Positions 43,342 through 55,100 of a stretch of DNA of 64,000 nt are shown piece after piece. A program made the position numbers and the translations under genes. Source of the DNA: Bugulina stolonifera (lineage: Eukaryota; Bryozoa; Gymnolaemata; Cheilostomatida; Bugulidae); assembly GCA_935421135.1 (NCBI GenBank), contig OW285192.1, positions 15,105,001-15,169,000 on the forward strand, read 5' to 3'. Position 1 is the first letter of the stretch, and the number at the start of each line of letters is the position of its first letter. The notes under the pieces are model-generated. The model worked only from the letters and a program-made list of their open reading frames with translations. It was not told the origin of the DNA and ran no database searches.

Positions 43342-44730
43342 ATGGCGCTGAGAAAATTTCGAACTATTGTTGGTGTATTAGCAGTCATTGCTTTTATGCG
43401 TATTTTTCATTCGAGCTATAATCATAACGATGAGAAGGCGATGGAGAGAGATCAATACTACCTCAAAAACCATTTTTACATCAAGGAAATGGGCGGAAAT
43501 AACTTTACTCCGCGTATTGGATTACTGGAGTGGGAACAATCTGATTCACCTGATCCGTATGACAATCTCTGCTTTGTGCCAGCAGACGTCAAAAAGGTGA
43601 CTAAACCTCTAACACCACGGGAAATCACAGATCGGGTTGCTGAGAAACTGGGAAAATCAGCAATTACTTATGGTGATATTTTTGAGGCATTTTGGTTAAG
43701 CATGTTGAATATAGACCGAAGTGAAGCGAGAAACATAAAAATTATTCTAGGTTTTACTGGATTTAAATCGGCTCTTCAAAAGAGGTTAAATTTCTCTCAA
43801 TGCGAGTATTCTAATTGTGTAGCTGTTAATCCACACCGATACAACCAACCTGACTTTGCCCAAACAATACCACCAGAAAGCCTCATTGCTGCCGCTGACA
43901 TTATACTTTTTTATTTGCCCAAAACATTTGATGACCTTCAAAAAATACCCAAGCGACCCAACCAATATTTTGGTGTCACCACAATCGAATCGCCTGCTTT
44001 TCATGCAAATAAAATGTCAACAAAGTTTAACGGTCTGATTAATTTTACTACTACATACAGCAGGTACTCCACTATCCCTAGCTGGCATATGTACAAAGGG
44101 TGCAGGTACAAACATATGGCACCTCAGCCTACAGTTGACTACAGCTCAGAGAAATCGAAAGGAGCGTTAATCTACCTCAGTCGTTGTAACACAGAGAATT
44201 ATGATCGAATGAAAATGATAAAAGCGCTTTCTCAACATATAACTGTGGATGTCTATGGTAGTTGTGGCAAAGCTGATACTTGTGATAAATCGAATAGAAC
44301 ATGTTTATACCGAAGAAATAAAGAATACTTCTTCTACTTGAGCTTTGAGAACTCCTTGTGCCAGGACTATATCACAGAAAAGTTTTGGGATAAATTAGTC
44401 GATGATTCAAACATGGTACCAGTAGCCATGGGTGGCCTCGGAGTAAGCGAATACACCGATGTGGCACCGACAAATTCTTTTATCCATGTTGATAATTTTC
44501 CATCGATAGAAAAACTTGGAAAATATTTAGCATATTTGATGGTAAACCCTCATGCTTACAACGCTTATCATAGGTGGAGAGAAATTTGGTATTTTAAGGG
44601 AAACCACGTTAACCGCGTACTGCCGGCTTGCGAGCTTTGCCGTATAGCTAATGAAAACCCGCCCATGCCATCAATCGTGAATCTATCTCAACAATATAAC
44701 AATCCAAAAATTTGTAGACATTATCCATAA
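43342..44730 (+). CDS. Alpha-1,3-fucosyltransferase (GT10 family), single exon
   Basis: An uninterrupted 462-aa frame. Residues about 8-22 (IVGVLAVIAFMRIF) form a short signal anchor after a basic start (MALRKFR), giving the type II Golgi topology of this family. The C-terminal half has the GT10 donor-binding signature FYLSFENSLCQDYITEKFWD (about aa 332-351), preceded by YGSCGK and followed by VPVAMGG. The enzyme should move fucose from GDP-fucose to N-acetylglucosamine or glucose in glycan chains; acceptor choice cannot be read from sequence. Conserved Cys residues near the end (ACELCRIAN) could form the usual disulphide. Several N-x-S/T sites are present. No intron is needed, whereas the surrounding genes are split, so this may be an old retrocopy or a naturally intronless lineage. 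No poly-A tract or duplication marks a recent retrocopy. Confidence 0.93.
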   Translation: MALRKFRTIVGVLAVIAFMRIFHSSYNHNDEKAMERDQYYLKNHFYIKEMGGNNFTPRIGLLEWEQSDSPDPYDNLCFVPADVKKVTKPLTPREITDRVAEKLGKSAITYGDIFEAFWLSMLNIDRSEARNIKIILGFTGFKSALQKRLNFSQCEYSNCVAVNPHRYNQPDFAQTIPPESLIAAADIILFYLPKTFDDLQKIPKRPNQYFGVTTIESPAFHANKMSTKFNGLINFTTTYSRYSTIPSWHMYKGCRYKHMAPQPTVDYSSEKSKGALIYLSRCNTENYDRMKMIKALSQHITVDVYGSCGKADTCDKSNRTCLYRRNKEYFFYLSFENSLCQDYITEKFWDKLVDDSNMVPVAMGGLGVSEYTDVAPTNSFIHVDNFPSIEKLGKYLAYLMVNPHAYNAYHRWREIWYFKGNHVNRVLPACELCRIANENPPMPSIVNLSQQYNNPKICRHYP

Positions 44731-45463
44731 TTCCCTCTCTAGCTATGATGACTGTGATAGTATTATGGTGTGGTGTGTGTTAAATGTCTACCATTGTGTC
44801 TATGTAAATTGTAGTGGGCTTAGTAAAAATTATATTACTAATGTCATCTCGAAAAATTGTTTTTATGTTGCTGTACAATGATATAATGTAGGATCAATGA
44901 TTACACCAGTTAGTGAGGCTCACAGAACACTTTTACTGATAATGGTGAACAATAACATTACATGTATATCTAACACCGGCATCTCCAATATTTTGTATCT
45001 TATGTAAACAGAACAGTATGGTGTTGGTGTAAATCTATACTCGTGTAATATACTATTAGTCCCTAATAACCAACAACCAGGTGGATAAGCGGGCTGAGGT
45101 GAAAAATTTGGAGTTTTAACTTCCATCGTAAATCGTATTACTTGTCTTGTGACCCATTATAATTTATGTCTAACCTATCTAGGTGTTAGTATAATGCTGT
45201 TGTTATTAAACTTTAATGTATGTGCTGAAAGTTTTTATATTGTTCTTCACTATAATTAGTATTTTAATTGTTAACACAAAGTAATTGGTTAGATATCATA
45301 ATTACCTTTCTAATAGGGATAAGAGTGGCTCTCCATTCTTGTATATTTAACTACCATAACTTTTCAATGGTACAGTGGATTATTACAATGGACACAGAAA
45401 TCTACTTTCGGTGTAAATTGATTAAACTTGTTTAATAGCATTTTTGGTTGTGGTAGTAAAAAA
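44731..45463. other. Intergenic, fucosyltransferase 3' flank
   Basis: No coding signal. This holds the probable 3' UTR of the fucosyltransferase and the promoter of the small membrane-protein gene that starts at 45464. Confidence 0.5.
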
Positions 45464-46833
45464 ATGGCTGCCTTCAAGATAGAGACTCTGTTAGTATATT
45501 ATCTCTCCCTTAGCATACTTAACGTTGTTGAATCCAGCATGGGTCCAGGCTTGGATTATGGTAAGTCATATTATTCCATTTTTATTCATAAGTTCAATCG
45601 AAGCCAGCAAATGAATTTTGTAGACCTATATCTGATTTTGATCAGCTACAACTATAGGTTAACCAATTAGACCCATATTATGCTGACCTCTATCGCTGAC
45701 CTCTATCACGTTTTCAGTTGTATGTGCTTCTGATGATGATTGTAAGGACGAGAGAAACACAAGATGTTTGGACTCCATCTGTGATTGCGTAGAAGGAGCC
45801 ATCAAGCTCAGTGACAACCAGTGCTTAGGTGGGTGCAGGGTTTAGATCACAGGTATTCATAGTTAGAAGTTGTCCTCTCTCAATCAAATCTATCCTGCTG
45901 AGAGAGGACAACTTCTTAATATGATCAATAGCTTATAAGTGCCCATGTTCTCAATACCTAAGACTAGTAGAATAGAAGAATGTGTAATGGACTAACTAAG
46001 TGAGTTCCATCACTTAACCTGAGAACTGTTTTTGTTATTAAAAGGCTGTTGAACACTAATTAAAATGTTATAACATTCACATAATGTAGATATTCAACAT
46101 AACTGTGCTTTTACTGGACGGTGTGTTGTGTGTGTAGATGGGGAGTTCATGCCTCCTCCGAGGAAGGTTGGGAAAGCGGAAGCAGCAGACGAACCTTTGT
46201 TTGTAAATGGCCGACTTCCTAATAATTCAATCCCTGACTGGACGCTCTATGGATCTATATTTCTTGGTTTTGTTGGAATGACGCTAATTGGATACGCTGT
46301 TGCAAAGAGGTGAGTACAAAACAAGGGTGGCTAACCAGAAATAAGAGAGAGTACAACTTCAAGTTATACACATTTTTTCAATAACTTATAATGGACTAGG
46401 GCTGGTACCTGGGTAATGGTTAGCTACATATTATAGTTGGTCGTAGTTTGGCAAACACTTTCTCCGCTAGATTTCTCCACATAATACGAGAGTAATGTCC
46501 ATATATGGTAACAGCTCATGTGACCTCAGCACGCATTCATAAATTTACATGTACATTGTAGAGGCTATGTTGTGTAAACCTACTACTTTTCTACATTGTA
46601 AGCTATAAAATCATAATCATATTAGTTTATCTCTTTATTTTATATTTTGATTTAGATCTCAAGAAAAACGAGATGCTGAAAGAGGGTACCCATCTCTAGA
46701 TATTGATCAAGAAGGAGGGCCTGAGGCCATGACTAGCAAAGTCTCATATCCAACGGCTGTCAAATCTTATTCAGTGCCAGTAGCAGGTGAAGTTGGTGCA
46801 GAGCAAACAGGCAACAGGATAGAGAAGTTCTAA
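45464..46833 (+). CDS. Small cysteine-rich type I membrane protein
   Basis: Four plus-strand exons join in phase: 45464-45560, 45718-45828, 46090-46309 and 46656-46833 (TAA). They give 201 aa. MAAFKIETLLVYYLSLSIL is a signal peptide. The ectodomain has eight or nine Cys in about 60 residues (VCASDDDCKDERNTRCLDS, ICDC, CVVCVDGEF), somewhat like an EGF- or WAP-like fold, which I cannot assign. A single transmembrane helix (LYGSIFLGFVGMTLIGYAVA) is followed by a basic stop (KRSQEKR) and a cytoplasmic tail of about 60 residues with two tyrosines in YPSLD and SYPTAV contexts. An AATAAA lies about 130 bp after the stop, near 46967. ATG at 45464 is chosen because it opens the signal peptide. The intron at 45829-46089 contains an inverted repeat. 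Confidence 0.85.
45865..45916. repeat. Short inverted repeat with AGAAGTTGTCCTCTCT ends
   Basis: AGAAGTTGTCCTCTCT (45865-45880) pairs exactly with AGAGAGGACAACTTCT (45901-45916) across 20 bp. It lies in intron 2 of the small cysteine-rich membrane-protein gene and shares its terminal 12 bp with the copy at 42630-42672. Confidence 0.8.
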
Positions 46834-47798
46834 AATGCTTCTGGAGCTTCTCAAATAGTTAATAAATTGTGACAGGCAGAATATGTTATGTCTTCAAAGT
46901 TCTCTTTCTCAAAATCGTCGGTCAATGTTGTTTATGGAGATGAAAATGCAAAATTAAAATATAAGAATAAACTTTTATTGGGGAGGAAGTTTCTTTTAGC
47001 ACAAACCGTATCTAAATGTTGTTGAATTGTTGGATTGTGGCACTGGCTCTTATAATACTTATAATTACTACACAATCATATTATTATATTGCAATATACC
47101 ACTAGTAGCATTTTCATATAATACTTTTTATCAAAAGGGAAATTTCAGCTTAAATCACTGGAAATTATAGGTCGATGTTTGGCAATATGTTGGCAATGTA
47201 CACATATTTTAGAAATAAATGATATTAACCATTTGCTTCACGACTGAAACGAATTAAATAATTTTCACATCCAAAGAATGATTATATTATAATCTGTAAT
47301 GTTATTCGCTGAGATTAACTAGTCTACCTGTGATAAATAACACAGTGTGTGTGATATTTGTGTATAGGTGCCCATGTGCATATACAAGTTTAATCACTAG
47401 GTGTCCATATATCCACAAATACAAGCCAATGCATATACATTGTGTATACATTGTATATGCATGTGAAGGTATGTGTATTACATAGGTTGTGTGTGAATCT
47501 GAATACACCATGTACATGTATAATGTTTGCGTACATGTACATATGAACTGTATTACAGCAATATGCACGGGTCATCAATATGAACTACAAGTATGTATTG
47601 AATAAAATCAACATAATAATATTGTGGTAATAAGATAATAACAAAAGTTAACAATGGTAAATGTGCATGATTACAAACTCTGATTGTTACAAGTCGTACA
47701 TTACACAGCTATTAGCCATACATTTAATTTTCTACACCATTATTAGATTTGGGTTAAAAACGTCATTTTAAATTCCAAAGTGGTTTTGGTTTGTTATC
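46834..47798. other. Intergenic, 3' flank and promoter region
   Basis: This contains the 3' UTR and AATAAA of the small cysteine-rich gene. A TGTATA/TACATGT-rich stretch at 47400-47560 gives spurious minus frames. No gene seen. Confidence 0.5.
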
Positions 47799-49671
47799 AT
47801 GAGGAATGTAGTTTGTGATATTACTATACTATACTTGATATTACTAAATAACCAGCAGACTGCACAGCTGGACTCTCAGGGAACAAACAATAGGACATGT
47901 ATTAACTGCCTACATTTTACTCTTAATCTTACACCCAGTTTTAAAATGGATTCCCAAGCCTTCTACATAGATGACGATAGACAGTTATATTTCACCTGCT
48001 TGGTGACAATCTCAAACCAATCGATATCAATCAGCAATGTCATTGATCAGCTCTCTATCACAAGCAATGACGAGGTTAAAATCTGTGTGAAGAAAACAGA
48101 AGAGTTTGCTTGCAAAGATCAGCTCAATTCTGACGGTGCCTCTGCTATAAATTGGACATTTGCTGTAGACAAAAACGCTGCAGGACTACACAATCTAACA
48201 TGTGGAGTAATGATTGATAAACAGAGTATAAGTAAGAGGATTGTATATGAAATATTTGAACACCCTAAAGATCTTCAATTGACGCCACCCCTGCCCAGCA
48301 CAACGTTACAGGCCAACCTTGTATATAGCTTTGTCTGTAGCTCCATCGGTGGTTGGCCTAGACCGGTCCTAACATTGAAGTTAAGAACCGCAGCTAGTGT
48401 TGTAGAAGCTCAGGCTAGTGGTAATGGTTCCGCTACTATTGACAGATATAGGCTACGACAGGACAATGAACACTCACATTTGGTGTGTGAGGGGCATATA
48501 CCTAAATCAGAAAGAAATATCACAAAATCTTGGGATATAGTCAGGTTACACTATGTTAAAAGGAACAATAAGACAACTCCTCAATTGACTATTAGTCAAA
48601 GGATGAGACGAGGCTTTCAGCTAAGATGTTCAGATTATATTAGTTGGAATGGTGTCATTTCCTATACATGGTTTGGGGTTCCTATAGGATCTTTAGAGAG
48701 ACTAGAATCAGATAGCTACATTCTGAGGTAAGCATGTAAAAGTGTATATCATATTGTGTGCATGTGTATTTACACACAAACTTGGACTACATTCTTCTGA
48801 TGAAGGTGAATAAAAGATGGAATACTCGTACAACATTGTAAGGGCATAATCTGCAAATGAATGATATCATGTCAGATTTATTTTGACCATCTTTGCAAAT
48901 TGTACGCTGCCTAGTAAAATGTTTATGTGGTATTGTTAATACAGATATAATGAAGATTTATATGGAGATGTGAGTCCTCTCTACCTGATATGCAGAGCCA
49001 CACTAAGAGGAGAAGTACTACAAACTGCAACAGTTAGTTTTAAACTGAATGTTTCAACAACCACAACGTCCTTCTGGATTGTTCTAGTTGTCTCGGTTAC
49101 AGTACTTGTCCTACTCACCCTCTCAGTGGCCATAATATTTGTTAGGAGATTTATATTTAAGCACAAGTCTGTAGGTTTAGAGGACACGAGAGCAGTCAGT
49201 GTGTGCGGATCAGAAAAAAGAAACAAACACTTGCGGGCAATTCAAGAAAAAAAAATGTTATTCGAAAAACCATTTTCTAAACAAAGTGCAGCTGAAGTTA
49301 AAGCTACGCTTGCTGCCAGAGAACGACTTGAACAACGGAAAAGTAGACCAGCTAATATTTATGATGAAGTTGCTCGTCTCTCTGCCGTTCTAGCCGCTCC
49401 GAAATCACTTGTCTATGCTCAGAGCACTTTAGCTGCAAGATTGCACAACGGGGATGAAGAAGGTGCAACAGAAGCTACAGACGATACTAAAATTTTAGAG
49501 TCAAGTTCACTAACATCTTGGAAACGAATAACTGCTTTGGTTAATAAATCGGAGAAAATGAAGAAAGCGTTAAATCTTAGAAATCTGAAGCAAAAGGGTA
49601 CACTAATGTCTACTTGGAGTGCTCAAATAGGATTACCAAAAGCTCCTAAAACGTATTATACAAATGTATAA
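47799..49671 (+). CDS. Immunoglobulin-superfamily type I membrane receptor
   Basis: Two exons, 47799-48727 and 48945-49671, join in phase 2 to give 551 aa. The start MRNVVCDITILYLILLN is a signal peptide with likely cleavage near QQTAQ. The ectodomain has many N-x-S/T sites and at least two Ig-like units. One is around VYSFVCSSIGGWPRPVLTLK. The membrane-proximal one has Cys (FQLRCSD), Trp (ISYTWFG) and a closing Cys (YLICRA), and is split by the intron. One helix (FWIVLVVSVTVLVLLTLSVA) crosses the membrane. The roughly 180-residue cytoplasmic tail is very basic (EKRNKHLRAIQEKK, KSEKMKKALNLRNLKQK) and holds tyrosines in NIYDEV and LVYAQS contexts that could bind SH2 or PTB domains if phosphorylated. 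No kinase or TIR domain is present. A role in adhesion or self-recognition is possible but not shown. Confidence 0.85.
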
Positions 49672-50110
49672 ACATGTAGATGAATACGCTTGAGTGATAT
49701 TGTCATCAATAACTACCACAGTCATAGTAGTCAAGAATGTAAACTAACTAAGCATCAGTTTATTTATATGTACAGTACATGATGCATGAATACAGATCGC
49801 ACAAGGCAAGCACTACAATATTCAACGCATGCTTTTGGTGAATTGCCTGTTGATACTCCAAGAATATTATTGATTGAAGAGTCATATGCACCTCATACTT
49901 GTAGAAATATTTAAACATGGAGTAGAATTTACGAGTTTAATGACAGCACCAAGTGCAATTGTGCACAGTGTAAAATAGTGACAATAATTTTTTTCTGCTT
50001 TTACCTCAGAATTTACCTCAGATGAGGTAGGACTCCGCCAGCAATTTTATTTAAATCTATATAAGGGAGCCTCTAGTTTTAACTACTTTTGGACTAGGGG
50101 TCTGCAATTT
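49672..50110. other. Intergenic between the Ig receptor and the LINE relic
   Basis: No gene seen. This is the 3' flank of the Ig-type receptor gene followed by the 3' flank of a minus-strand LINE. Confidence 0.5.
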
Positions 50111-50925
50111 TTACAGTATGTCACTATTTAGGATTGGAGGTTTGTTTCTCATCTCATGAATTGTTCGTGGCAGGAAACTAGAGTGGTAAATACATCTTTT
50201 GGCTGATATTGAGGTTGGCTCTCTTCTGGCAGCTGCTCTAGTGGTCATTGTTACCATCTCTCTGTCACCCACAATATCATTATATGCTCTGGATAGAGTG
50301 GAATTTTGTTCTTCATTCTGAAGGATCCTGGTCGTAGACACAGGCGGTGGTTTTTTCTTCTACATGTATTTTCCAGGGCCTGAATCTCTAACTGATCTCT
50401 TGCCTCTGATACACTGTCAGTACTCCCCCTTAGGTTAACTATAAGCCATATGGCACTGTTCTGAATGAGTTCTATATCATGGATCTTGTTCTTAGTTGAA
50501 GGGTCCCATACTACATCTGCATACTCAAGTATAGGTCTGCATATACTTGTGTAAGCCAGTAGTCTGGCCTCTTCTGGAGCATGGTACATTAAATGTTTCA
50601 TTCCTCCAAGTATTTTACGAGACTTTGTGCATTTCTCATGTATGTGCTGATCAAAGTTAAGATCTGATTGCGTTATTACTTCTAAGTTTTTGATGGTTTC
50701 TGTCCAAGACATGCAGTGCCGAGTTTGTATTGAGGTATGGATGTTACTCTTCCAAAGTTTATAGCTAGGCATTTCTTTTCATTGAATGGCATTTTTCATT
50801 TTGCAGACCACTCGTGTACAGTGTTGATGTTATTTTGGAACATTTCTGCGTCCTCAGTTGTATTCACAGTTTGGTAAAGTAGAGTGTCATCAGCATAAAG
50901 GCTAACTTTACATGACTGCTATAGT
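50111..50925 (-). mobile_element. Degenerate, 5'-truncated LINE with reverse-transcriptase remnants
   Basis: Read on the minus strand, the sequence enters in the palm domain with the catalytic YADD motif (50896-50885). It continues through the thumb-like region (KILGGMKHLMYH, RPILEYADVVWDPSTKNKI, LIQNSA) to SFLPRTIHEM near the end. At least two frame changes and an in-frame TGA (near 50797) in the segment after YADD show that it is dead. The order of motifs matches jockey/CR1-like non-LTR retrotransposons. The 5' part is absent. Confidence 0.82.
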
Positions 50926-52123
50926 AATTATTGTAAGATTTTAATGTACTATAGTTTATTACATTGTATTATTATATTATACTTTATAATTGCATGCCCA
51001 TCTATGACTTATGATACTAGAAATTCAAATCTTATAAACATAAAGAATATACATGTACATAATATAAGCTAAACTTGCACTGGTACCATAACAACAATCC
51101 CGCAGTTGTAGATAAACAATTACAAACACATTTTGTCAAACTACAATAAATCTGTTCAGAAATTATGCTGTGACATTAGACTACATTGTATGTTGCATAA
51201 CATGCTACATCTTTACTTGATCAAAGTACAATGTGAACTTTTTCTTTCTAACAATGATTTCCGATTATTTCAAAATGTTGGAGTTGTCATTCCTCTGGCA
51301 AAATTGGCAAGAGTTGCCTACTCTTAATTAGAATTTTCTCCATTAAATCCCATCAGGTTTAGACTTAGCTGTGACAGGTAAAAGTCTATCCCGTCCAACA
51401 AAGGACTTTATTTTGCCTGCTACAAAGGAATTATTACCATAGTTGAACTTTTCATAAATTGATAATTAATTTTAGTTTTTCTTATCATTCTAGTCTCATG
51501 AATTTTAATTTTAGGCTTTGCTTTGTTGTGCTTAACTTTTATTTTATGAATATTTTATAACTTGTTATTAACTTATTTATTTCATATTTTTTATCTTTTG
51601 TTGATGTTCATAGTTTTGTTTACTTACCACACCAGCATACTATTGCCAATGCCAAGGGTCCAGATTTTGTGACTGTCCCTACTACTTTTCCAGCTGTCCT
51701 GATTTTTTATCTATCGTGAAAAAATGTTGCCGAGCCTCATACAACACGAGATCCAACCTAAAATAAGTCATTTACATAGGAGAAAATATTCTAAAAACAC
51801 TAAATTAATAAATAGCACTAAAAATAGATAACATAATTATCTTTATCTTATCTTATGACAAAATCCTAATTATATTATATTATTATTATAATAATCTAAA
51901 TCTATAATGATAATTTCTAATTTGATAATTTTTAAAAATAAGTTTTATTTAAATAGTTATAATATACACCTAAATTATTTCCAGGGATTCGGATACTTGT
52001 TCAGGGAATTGAGCAGACGAGTCCAGATGTTTTTCCTTTTCTCCTTGGCAAGTATGCTCACCAGTGCATTGTTTAGGTTAGGCTTGCACACTATGTTTTT
52101 TTAATTTTTAGAAGACAAGCAAC
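50926..52123. other. AT-rich flank upstream of AKAP17A, with probable 5' UTR exon
   Basis: A splice acceptor (TTTTTAATTTTTAG) lies 15 bp before the AKAP17A start codon, so a 5' UTR exon is expected in this interval, perhaps around 51980-52070. No other coding signal is visible. Confidence 0.4.
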
Positions 52124-55100
52124 ATGTCATCCAACCCTGTGACCTCTCTTTGTAATGACACTGCCGAAGCTGTACCCTTCAATGCTGAAACGTCGCTGTA
52201 TTTGAAGCCTATTGCTAGAGTTCACGTCAGTGTTCAACTACCGCAAATGAAAACTAGTGGCAAGTCAATCTCTAATTGGGAAGTAAGTAAGCTTGCTATT
52301 TGGTCTGAGTATGGTTCAATGGAGAGTTTGGGTTTTAGCATAGGGCACATTGCACCAGTCTTCATATTCCTTCTGGTTGTTAAATTTGAAAACTATCTCT
52401 CAACAGCCAGCAGTTAAGAGCTATTTCCTAAAACATCAGACAGATGTAGATTGTAGGTTTTGTTTTCCATTGTGCAGTTAGGCCTTTACTAATCTATGTA
52501 ATGTAATAATGTATGTTGTGTTCTGGCTCTATAGGTGATCAGGCCTATTGCATACGACTTTTTATTTAGTATGACCTGTTATTGTAACCTGTAAGTCATA
52601 CTTCTGGACATATAGTGTTAGTACCTAATCACTTGTAGACCCCACATGGCGTTGTCAATTTATTGAAATCATATGGTGATGCATCATTTATTCATCCTGT
52701 TGCTTCACACCTTAGTTTAGCAATATTCATTTCATTGCAATAATGATTCTGCTCTCCAATTTTGTGCTGTTAATTGTTGGACAATTTAATCTAACATTAT
52801 GTTTGGCTGACAGGTAATGGAGAAGTTGAAATCGATGGCTAAGCCAGATAAATTCATCCTTCTCAAAGTGATCAAAAGTGCCCTTGAGTTTATTCGGTTG
52901 GAGGGTGAAACGGAAAGCAGGTCATCACTACCCAAACTTCTCGCTAAACTAGATGGTCAGTTGTTTTGGCGATACTTAGATTTTACATTCTTGGTGAATC
53001 AAATCTTGCTTGCACATTTTACAAAGTTTTACCAACCTACTGCATCTAACAACATTATATATGTGTTAGTAATTTGTGTTGGGTGTTACTTTATACTATA
53101 GGTTTAATGGTTGACAGTATGTTGAAACAATACAATGTAAAACGGGCCTAGGTAGTTGAGCGATAATGTGACATGCAGTGTATTATGTGTACACTGCGTT
53201 TATGGTGTTGTACATTGCATACTACAGTATACACAAGTAATACAATGTATGTCTATGTCTATGTCTATGGTGTTGCACCACAGGGAGCACAATGAAGCTG
53301 AGTGGATACCCAGAAGTACTCAAGGTTAGAGCAGTAGAAGCCAAGTCTACGTTCCCTAGCCGTCATGACTGGGACTCTTTCTTTAGAGATGCTAAAAATA
53401 TGAATGAGATGAAGGCTGGTAAGCCTTTGACTTGTGTTAATACTGTCCTATTCTAGGGAAGCGCTGCTCTTATCAATTAATGTCAAATAATATTGTGATC
53501 ACAAATTTGAATGTTGCTGTTAGATTTATCTGATGACAACATTCTAAATCAGATGCTTCTCAGGATTCCTTGGCTTGCTGGAAAGTGTTTAGTTAAGATG
53601 TCCGTATTAATGTACTATTACATTTATATTACATGTACATGTGCATAGATGCTAGCCTACATCACTACCTATGTACTTGTTCATCATATATGTCAATATT
53701 AGCTAAACCGAGCCTCACTGGGTGCATAACTGACACCTGTGAATCTAACTGTGCTGTTTATGTTTATATTGTTTCATGCTCTGATTGGCTGATTCGTTAT
53801 TATACTTGACTGTGATTGGATACTTGTCCCCCTGGTCAGGTGAGAGACCAGATACTGTGCATATATCTGAAGTTCCTTGTAAATGGTTTGCTGAACGCCA
53901 TTCTCCATCCAAATCATCACACAAGTCTTCGACAGCTGGCAGCAAGCCTTCCTATACTGTTCTAGAGGATGTATTTAGTCAGTATGGAGCCATTCGGTGT
54001 ATGGATGTACCTATACTCGATCCATACAGGTGAGTATTTCCTCATCTCCTATAGTAGGAAGCAGGTGGAGTAGCTCAACCTTTCTCATGTACTGTACTGT
54101 AATACAATCATCTAATTGGAGTTGTCATATCGTTCTTTCCTTGTAGACTGCGGTTGATTTGGGTAATGATATCATATACATATTGATTTATATGGGATAT
54201 GGTTTAAACTTGTGAGTTATTTCTACAAGCTGCCATTGGTCGTTTATCGTAACCATCAATTGAATACACAAAGTTTAACCTTTGAATAATGTTAGATATT
54301 ATGTACTAATGTGTAGGGTAATAAAATAACTGGTTATAACCGTAGTAAATGTAGCTAAGTGGTTAGAATATTGAGATGGTATAATGAATGTGTTACCCCC
54401 ACAGGGAAGAGATTACTATGCCTTCTGTGTCATCAGCAGCAGCTGGAATAACCACTTTCAAGTTTGGTCAGGACTTGGTGTTTGACGTATATGTACAGTA
54501 TAAGGAGTACATGTGCTTTGTCAAGTGTATGGAGGCCCTGCGTGGCATGAAGCTCATGCATATCAATCAGGATGGCAAGGCGTTTACAGCTAATATTAAG
54601 GTAGCAAACTATTTCTACCGCAACTACATAGCCTATCAGATCAATTGGTTAAGCGGTCACACAACCGGTCAGTTTGTTTGTCACCAGGTAGTGCTTGTAG
54701 CTTATTATACAGATGCTTCTTCTATATCATCATAACTACACTAACTCTAGTATGTTTTAGGTTATAGAGGTAAATATTTTGCCAGCTATAGTTGTCTTAT
54801 AGAAGTAAATGTACTCTAGCGATAGTAAGTTATAGAGGTGCTTGTACATGTACTCTCTCTATGGTTGGTACAGGTATAGAAATAAAGGCTATTTGGTGTT
54901 GCAGGTAGACTTTGATAAGACTAAACATTTAACTGAAAAAGCAATAAAAAGAAGAGAGTTGGAGACGAAGAAAATTAAAGCTCTTTTACTTGAAAAGGAA
55001 AGAAAAAAGCAAGCAGAGAAGGAATATGAAGAGAATCGGAAGAGGGAAATAGCGTAAGTATTACTACAATTATTTTTGAAGTTGTCTTCTCCTGGTTTCA

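Noticed and set aside
47302..47578. Minus-strand 62- and 88-codon frames
   Set aside because: They are made of TGTATA/TACATG repeats giving Cys/Tyr/His-rich nonsense, with no gene structure.
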